A stretch of 64,000 nt of DNA from Chrysomallon squamiferum (Eukaryota > Mollusca > Gastropoda > Neomphalida > Peltospiridae), in the NCBI GenBank assembly GCA_012295275.1, contig CM022665.1, positions 7,663,476-7,727,475 on the forward strand, in the 5' to 3' direction. Shown here one piece after another: positions 38,195-64,000 of this stretch (position 1 is its first letter; every line of letters starts with the position of its first letter). Made by a program: the position numbers and the translations under genes. The notes under the pieces are model-generated. The model searched no databases and was not told where the DNA came from. It worked only from the letters and a program-made list of their open reading frames with translations.

Positions 38195-39141
38195 ACGACT
38201 GATTTTGAAGGTCATGTGAACGTGTGTGTAGAAACATTCATGGAAAAGTAAATCAATGAGAAGCCTTTGATTACGCTGTAGTTAATTAACTTTAAATAAT
38301 TGCACTTGCTTGTTATGTTCCGGGGCGGCTTTATTCATTTATTTTCATTTGGCATTTAGCACGATGCTGGAAACTTGATGCAAACGAATTAGAAAAAGTC
38401 TGCTCTTTTTCTTTCTTTTCTTTTTTTGTTCTTATTTCCCCCCCCCCCATCTCTCCACCCCCTGCACATCTCAAGCTTTAACACAGGCATCAGATTCTCC
38501 GGGGAAATTCAAAATATTTTGTAATCGAAAGTTGCGTGATCTTTTTAATTATTGTTATTGTAGAACATGGAGAAGAAGCTAGACGAACAGTATAAAAACT
38601 AAAGAAAACAGAAATGTTCTTACATACTTAATATCATATTTACAGCTAGGCCTAATAAAGCTAGGCCTAACTGGACCTTATGTTAATGCAAGTTTAATGA
38701 TACGAATATATGGTGTTTGAATATATTAAGATATAGCACGAATACATTAAGCATCGTAAAGATACTGCAAAGATACTGCGTACCAATGGGAAATTACAAA
38801 ACATTAGTTTATTGGCAAAATTAATGGATATGATGTTTTATGTGACCAAAATGAATGAACATCATCAATAATTTGTTGTGTGTGGTAAGTTCACACTCGC
38901 AAACAAATTAAACCGAGTATACCTTTTCAAAGTCTCTTCTCCGGGGATTGAAAGAAAATACTGAAGGGAAATCATTAAAATACTGTTACGTAACAGATAA
39001 TTAAGTCTAATCCAAATGAAAGCAAAAGGTGTAGATATTCTGTAATTATTTATTGAACTGTGCAGCAATAGGAAAGAAAAACATTATGGTTCTTTTTTTT
39101 TCTTTATTTCTTTATTTCTTTTATTTTCTTTTATTATTTTC

Positions 39142-39180
<39 letters not shown>

Positions 39181-40756
39181 TTTATAAAAAAAAAAAAAAA
39201 ATTATATATATTTTTTTATTATTATTATTTTATTATTGTTTTTTTTTTTTTATTGTTTTTTTTTTGGGAGAATGTGTGTCCAGAGTGGAAATACTTCTCG
39301 GAAAGAAATTTTGTGCTTAAGATTATTAGGATAATTATCAGTAGTACTGTTCTGTTATACCGGTTACAAAATGTACTCAGCTTGACAAAGATCTGTTTCG
39401 TAGATGCAGTTGTGTGTGCGGTGCTGTCTGTAACAAAATTTATGTAAATAATCTGTTATTCAGCAGAAACAGGTGAAGGCATGTTTAATCTTTTAAAAAT
39501 GAACTGGTATATCGTCTTCACAAACATGTTTTCGATTCTTCAGATGCCTGCGTTCTTTTTCAGTTAAAAAAAAAAAAAACTCAGAACATCCACAGTAGAA
39601 TCTGATGCAGTATAACACATCATTTCCCTCTTGCATCGTATGATGATTATCAGTTAAATGCAAAATCGTCTGAATTTTCCCTTGCGCTTTATTTCCAATG
39701 GCCTCTAATCTTTTATTTTTATTATTTTTATTTCTTTAATAACCGTAATGGATATTTCCAATGGTTTTATCCGCCAAACATACACACTGTTCTGGAAATA
39801 TTTTGCTGCATATTCTAGAACACAGACTACTTATATTCATTTTCCTTTTTTCTTTCTTTCTTCTTCTTCTTTTTCTTCTTTTTTATTTTTATTTTTCCCC
39901 CCACCTCAATATTTTCTTTTTATAAGAAAGTAGAAACAGCACAGTGAGAAATACAGATGACTTTTCAAGGGTTTATCATTCGATATTACGCGTTTGAGCA
40001 TTAAAATGCCATATTTCTCAGCAGCCCATCGAAATAAAACCGGAGTCATACTGCTAATGTCAGTAATGAAATGATTGTCATTTAAAGATAGTTTCTGAAC
40101 AAACACACAACTGAAGACGTCGTGTTGAGTACCAGATCTGCTGTAAATCGAGAATCAGGAAATGGAGGCGAAGGATGAAGCTGAAAGTAGCTCGTGGGAG
40201 ACAGACTACTTTTGTATTGTTCTACTGACATTAGTATTTGAATTAGTGGGAGTCTGCTATGTGTCTAAAGGGTGTCTTAATAATACAGTTCACACAGTAC
40301 ATTCCACATAATATATTTTTTAAACTAAATACTTTTGCTAATATTAATCATATTTTTTGCTAGTTTTGTTATTTTTTAATGAAACTACCTCCTTTGATAG
40401 AAAATTTAAATAGAAAGATTTCTCGGTTCTCGAACTAATCACTACTCGAACAATTCGGTACTCGAACATATTGTAAACTCGGTTCTCAAACTGAAGGCAT
40501 GTTTCTAGTTCATTAATCAAAGAAATATGTTGAACATTTCTTTTAAAAAATATCACCCTGACAAATCCGTAGCAAACCGAAGCATAAACCTTTTCAATGA
40601 CAATGTCATATTTTACATTTTAAAACGCATAAACGAACCTCATAAAACAGATTTTTAGTGAAAATGAAGTTCAGTGAGTCCAAAGCAGGTTGTATTGATG
40701 TAAAGGGACAGAAAAGAGAGAAAAATTACAAGAAGGAGTGTTACCTGACGTTTTTC

Positions 40757-40787
<31 letters not shown>

Positions 40788-41542
40788 TAAATATGTACAG
40801 CCAGAAAATAAATATATATATATGTATGCAAGATCCGTGCATGCAAAGTATTTATTTTGAAACTGAAAACTTTAGGAATTTGGCTAAAATAGTAGAGTCG
40901 ATCTAACTGGAAACGCTGCTTCTACCAATTTCATTACAAAATGTTAAAATAACCATCGAAAGAAAAAGAACCGATGAACGGCACCCTTAAGCTATCCAGG
41001 GTTTCAACAAACGGACCTCAGTTTGTTTTGTTGGATGTCAGACATCGCTGCTAGGTCGCATGCAAAAGGTCGCTGGATAAATGTCTCTAACGCCTCTCCA
41101 GCGGCAACCTCTTGAGGTTCAAATTGGCTCATCTCGCCTGCAGGAGCTATGCTTTGTTGAGCAAGTAAACATTACACAAAGTCATTCTTCACAGTTCAGA
41201 GATTTCTCTCAATCATCTGTTACAGAAACTCATTTCATAAGGAAGCCGTATTAGTTGTTCAAACGTTCCAGCGTACCCCTCACTGCAAGGAACCCGCTCG
41301 ACATCTCATTAGCAAACACCAACAGCCAGTTTGAATGAAACGTCTGATAAAAAAAAAAAAAAAAAAAAGGGGAAACCATATATTTTACGTGGCTCTTTTA
41401 TTAAGCCATCGCTGCTGTTAGAAGTAGCCTTGACGATTTTGAACTGATTAATATCGCTCCAAGGTTTTCGATAATGCCGTTGTACTTTTTTTTCCCCTTC
41501 TACTTCTTCTTTTTTTTTTTTTAAAAAAAATTCTTTTATCAT

Positions 41543-41581
<39 letters not shown>

Positions 41582-41767
41582 ACCGTTAGAAAGAAAAATT
41601 CTATTTAAAATCTAGTTTTGTTATTGTTGGTTTGTTTTGTTTCTTTTCTTGTTTTCTTTCTTTCTTTTTATTTATTTTTAAACAAAACTGAAATAATCTA
41701 ACAGATTAAAAAAGTTAATTTTTATAGTTTTTATCTTCAATAATCTGATCCATATTAATATTATTAT

Positions 41768-41804
<37 letters not shown>

Positions 41805-41817
41805 ACTACTACTACTG

Positions 41818-41856
<39 letters not shown>

Positions 41857-43600
41857 ATAATAATAATAGTAATTTTGTGCTCCTAAGTGGGCAATAATTT
41901 TAAAACATGTAGCAACAACAATAAAAATACAAAGATAAGAAAGGTACAGTCTGTGTGGCGCGGAAAAGGAAATTCTCGTCTGATTATTTCAACACGTGCT
42001 GTTAATGAAACATCGCCAGAGTTAGGATTTGAACAACCTGTACAAGGAAGGAAACATCTGAATTGTTCAAATATCTGCATATCCCGGCGGCTGGAAATGT
42101 TTAAAGACCAGACAGGTGCAAAAATTGTTTCATTATGTGCAGAAGCATTAAAGTGAATCAACGTTATTCTGACTTGGCTTCTATCATGGGAAGAATTATC
42201 TCATTCTAACAAATGTCATTCCAATGACAACTGAATAGTGGTTACTCATGCATTCCTCCCCACCCTTTAGTTTTATCCATTTTTTTTCTCTCTCCCTCTC
42301 TCTCTCTCTTTTTTTACGTTTGATTACTTGAATATATTCTGGCACATTTAAAATTAACCAGACGGATATTTTACACATTTCTACATTATATATACGTGCA
42401 ATAATAACGAAGAAAACGTATTTATACTATGCATATCCAGTGAATGAAAGCAAGGAAAATTTATTTATTTAACAAGACTCTCTATCACATTATTTCTCTT
42501 TATTTTGATTAAAAAATAAATAAAAATAAAAATATTAAATAAAATAAAAAATTAAAAATTAATAGTAATAATAATTAATTGGCCAAGGACCAACTAAAAT
42601 CAAGAGGATATCAGGTACCATTATGTGATTGGCTACTGTTTTTTATTTTATAAGTAGCATAAGTACTACTGCTTATATTACACTAGTTATGGAGCACAAG
42701 CGGAAACAAGAAAAAGCCCATCTTATCAATGGACGGGATATCAAACCAAAATCATTAAAACTCAAAGCTGAAAAATATGGAATATTTAGATGAAGTAAAT
42801 ACTCGGTACTTAACAAAATAAAAATGAAAAATCTAATTCCATAAATCCATTAAATAAATTAAAGTTGTTGCTCCTAGAAATCTAAGGATATTTTAAAGGG
42901 AGTTTTATAAATGAGCTTTCATGAATTATTCATTTAATGAGAAACGTTCAACTCAGTGCCAAGTATGTGTGAATAAAACTGCATATGTCACCTCTATTCT
43001 TGACAGACATGATTTGGCTTTGCTTGCGGAATGACAGAAATTTAATTGTACGGTGGAGAGAAAAAAAAAAAAAAAAACCGCAGATAATAGCTGATTAAAG
43101 ATTGACAGGCTCCAACACATTGTTTGGATTTTACTTTTCATTCTATAAATTACTTTAAATTAAACTTAAATAATAGCCTTGTCTGTTGAGTGGAATACTT
43201 GATGACAGCTAAAATACAGAGGTGTGAATCTCTTTTTTCACAAAGCCTTTTCGTGATGACACCTTTTTACGACAATTATTTCAAAATTTATAGTCCATGT
43301 GAAACTATTCGAGTTAAAAAGATCAAACCACTCTCAAAATATTACGTCTAGACTGTTATGATCTCTGTTGAGAATAACCACCACACTATAACAATATACG
43401 CAGGCTTTTTGCTCTCTCAGTGTAAACACCATAAAGTGTCTGTGAGGCTGATTTTCACTGGCCGTTATTTCAATACTCATGTGTAATCTTATTCCTGATG
43501 TTAGAAGTTTGGACATTATATTGCATCTCTGTTTAAAATGATTCACTAGTGTACATTAAATAAATTTTAAAGTTTGTATAATTAGATATTTCTCCTCAAC
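38195..43600. other. Intergenic, no gene recognised
   Basis: Poly-T/AT tracts fill 39095-39265, and poly-A (40760-40787, 41346-41369) and poly-T (41546-41579) are present. Complex islands lie at 38200-38400, 40970-41310 and 41930-42180. The last is open on both strands for about 90 codons, with no recognisable protein. A diverged repeat of CGGTTCTCGAAC type lies at 40420-40495. No convincing exon was found. Confidence 0.5.
41761..41867. repeat. (CTG)n(CTA)n trinucleotide array
   Basis: About nine CTG units (41773-41800) flanked by CTA units continue to about 41856, then AAT units. CTG/CAG blocks of this purity are not common in the rest of the window. Confidence 0.94.
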
Positions 43601-43613
43601 TCAGCAAAAGCCA

Positions 43614-43618
<5 letters not shown>

Positions 43619-43651
<33 letters not shown>
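43619..43651. repeat. Poly-T tract
   Basis: An uninterrupted T run of about 33 nt lies close to where repeat-rich intergenic sequence gives way to the calmer TAK1 3' region. Confidence 0.95.
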
Positions 43652-43799
43652 CTTCAAATAATATAATTTAATAATAATACTATAATATGCAACAATATAA
43701 TATTAAATTTAAGAAAACTACATATATTATTACTATTCAGCAAAAAATTTGTCATTTATTTTCATCTAAAATTACTGGATAAAAATATTTTTTTCTTTT

Positions 43800-45280
43800 A
43801 TAATTCCATTACAACATTTTTATTTACACAAGTTTTTCTCCCTCAAATACATGCAGAACTGTACATCTTGTGACAATTGTTTTTATTCATTAACAGATAT
43901 AACAGTCTATGATACAATAAAGCAGTCCGCAACAATACAACATTGATAATAATAATAATAGTAAAAATCAAGCTGCAGTCCTTGAGTTGAAAGATTAGTG
44001 ACTTAGATACTGTAACAAGTACAAATATGCCATTCCAGTGAGCAAATGAAATGGATGTTGTAAAAACTATACATGCATAATTAATACACATTTCAGACTG
44101 TACAAGATAATATATTTACAATGTAACTGTTAACAATTTAACATGTTTACTAATTACCTCTGTTTTGTATCAATGTTGACACAATTCACAGAATCATGTT
44201 GCTTTATAACAATATTTGAACTCAACAAAGGTTAAAGTAACTAAAATAAACATAATGACCAGTAACTAGATATACAAGTATTAAGACTGCAGAGGTTTCA
44301 ATGCATAAAATTTACAAATCTTACAAATACTAAAACTAATGGACTGGTTAAAATAAATTTAAAAGAAAAAAAGACGGACAAAAGTATATATGGTTAAGAG
44401 TTAGCTACCTCAGATTATTAAGGCTTACAGAGGAATATAATATAATTTTTTTTTTTTTTTTTTTAAATAAGCTAGTTCTTAAACCAAGCCAATATAGATC
44501 AAGCTAATGCCAAAAAAACATATTTCTAATACCAGAATGTTACATTTGGTTTTAATGATATTGCAGTAAAAAGATAACCACTCTGCCACACTTTGAAAAC
44601 ATATATGTAACTTCAGTTAGAAGGTGATTGAACATATACAAATTCATGACCATCTATCACAAGATTTACTAAGAATAAATTACAAGAGAAATAATGTTAC
44701 TGTTGACAAAAATGCCAGAAAAAGCCACGTTTAAATAGTTTTATTAATGTCTTAATATCGTTATAAATTAAATAACATGACTATTAAAACAAAACTATTT
44801 CAGTCAACAGTAATTATAATAAAATAACAAATTACTTAAAATAATTAAGCAATTCTTGAAACCATGTTTTAAAAAAAATATATATATATATACATAAATA
44901 AAAATAAACTTTCCACAAAACAACAAATTTATTTGTTAACCAAACTTTCGGTTAAAACGATGTAAAAATGGTTTTATCATGGTTTCTAAAAAATCCTTGC
45001 ATTATGCAAGAAAAATATGTGCTTTCAGAACAATCAGAATGGTTCGTTTAATATTTTCCATTTTGATTTACATCACCAGTTATTCCACCTGAATAAAAAT
45101 GTCTGTACATATTTACAACAGTTTTTAAAAATGTGTTTTCTCACTTTATTAATGTTAACAACATCCAGTAATTTCACTCAGGGTGTCATGTACTTCTGCT
45201 AGACACCAATCTTTCAGATAAAAGGTACCAGCTACCAGATGTAGTTTCCGTATTTCCAGGAAAGGCAATCATGTCACGTA
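43800..45280 (-). other. MAP3K7: Probable 3' UTR of MAP3K7/TAK1
   Basis: Downstream of the TAK1 stop on the minus strand lies about 1.4 kb of AT-rich, low-microsatellite sequence. AATAAA signals on the minus strand (TTTATT on plus) occur at 45145-45150, 44740-44745, 43882-43887 and 43818-43823, among others. Which one is used cannot be decided from sequence alone, so the 3' boundary is a guess. Confidence 0.4.
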
Positions 45281-63677
<18,397 letters not shown>

Positions 63678-64000
63678 CTAAAATGCAAAGAAATATAATT
63701 TTGTTAATAACAATAAAGTAAGTGATAATATTATTAATAAAATCATTATATTAATAACAGTTATTATGATGATAAAACTAGGTATGTTAATCAGTGTAGT
63801 ATCAGATACATTGGTATATTTCTTTATATGGTCGGATGATCACCAACTTGTATGATATTCCAAAACATTCAGATGAAAATAAAAACTAAAACTACAAATA
63901 ACAGAAATATTTTTATAATATACTAGATGTGATCCTCGCTATTAAAACTTCTATCAAGTCTTGGTTCATAACTTTAGAGTATTCAGCATATTAATAAACT

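Noticed and set aside
37881-38251. Overlapping open frames of 73-118 codons on both strands (Tyr/Cys/Met-rich or Thr/His-rich)
   Set aside because: A (CATA)n array has no stops in several frames; no domain is present.
41883-42161. Overlapping 89- and 92-codon frames on opposite strands
   Set aside because: Mirror-open frames over the same bases suggest stop-poor unique sequence rather than a gene; no similarity recognised.
63678-64000. Next upstream MAP3K7 kinase exon
   Set aside because: I looked for the segment preceding KRPPLIK on the minus strand; only AT-rich intron sequence is present up to the window edge.

Overview
This is a eukaryotic, probably molluscan (possibly cephalopod) nuclear window. 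It is AT-rich and very dense in microsatellites: long (CT/GA)n, (AAT)n, (TAG)n, (GATA/GACA)n, (CATA)n and poly-T/poly-A tracts. Its genes are split into short GT-AG exons separated by long introns. There is no operon structure and no closely packed coding sequence. The lineage call rests on repeat style and gene architecture only, so it is tentative.

Layout. (1) About 1-2303: the first coding exon of a minus-strand gene that runs off the left edge. It encodes a signal peptide followed by the start of a mature protein that resembles the N-terminus of AMPA/kainate-type ionotropic glutamate receptors. Its first intron fills 1-2206. (2) About 2.3-43.8 kb: about 41 kb of mostly intergenic DNA with no confident protein-coding exon. 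It holds many simple repeats and decayed transposon pieces (a BEL/Pao-like gag/protease scrap near 5.0 kb, a possible non-autonomous DNA element at 15.8-16.0 kb). It also holds two unusual transcription-factor-motif clusters (CRE/TGACGT near 8.7 kb, forkhead/TGTTTAC near 31.3 kb) and several low-repeat islands that could be conserved regulatory elements. (3) About 43.8 kb to the right edge: the 3' half of a MAP3K7/TAK1 orthologue on the minus strand. Twelve exons can be joined in one continuous frame, from the end of the kinase domain through the serine/proline-rich linker to the C-terminal TAB2/3-binding coiled coil and the stop codon. The rest of the kinase domain lies beyond 64000.

Highlights. 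The 81-nt TAK1 exon at 59062-59142 has symmetric phase and matches the human alternatively spliced 27-residue cassette. A decayed pogo/Tigger-type transposase with a recognisable terminal end lies antisense in a TAK1 intron (62451-62899). A 27-nt minisatellite sits in the TAK1 intron next to the cassette exon. A perfect 15-bp inverted repeat lies at 6326-6386.

The two genes are not obviously functionally linked. One is probably a neurotransmitter receptor, and the other is a stress and innate-immune MAP3K acting upstream of JNK/p38 and NF-kB. Nearly all long open frames elsewhere are translations of microsatellites and were left out.
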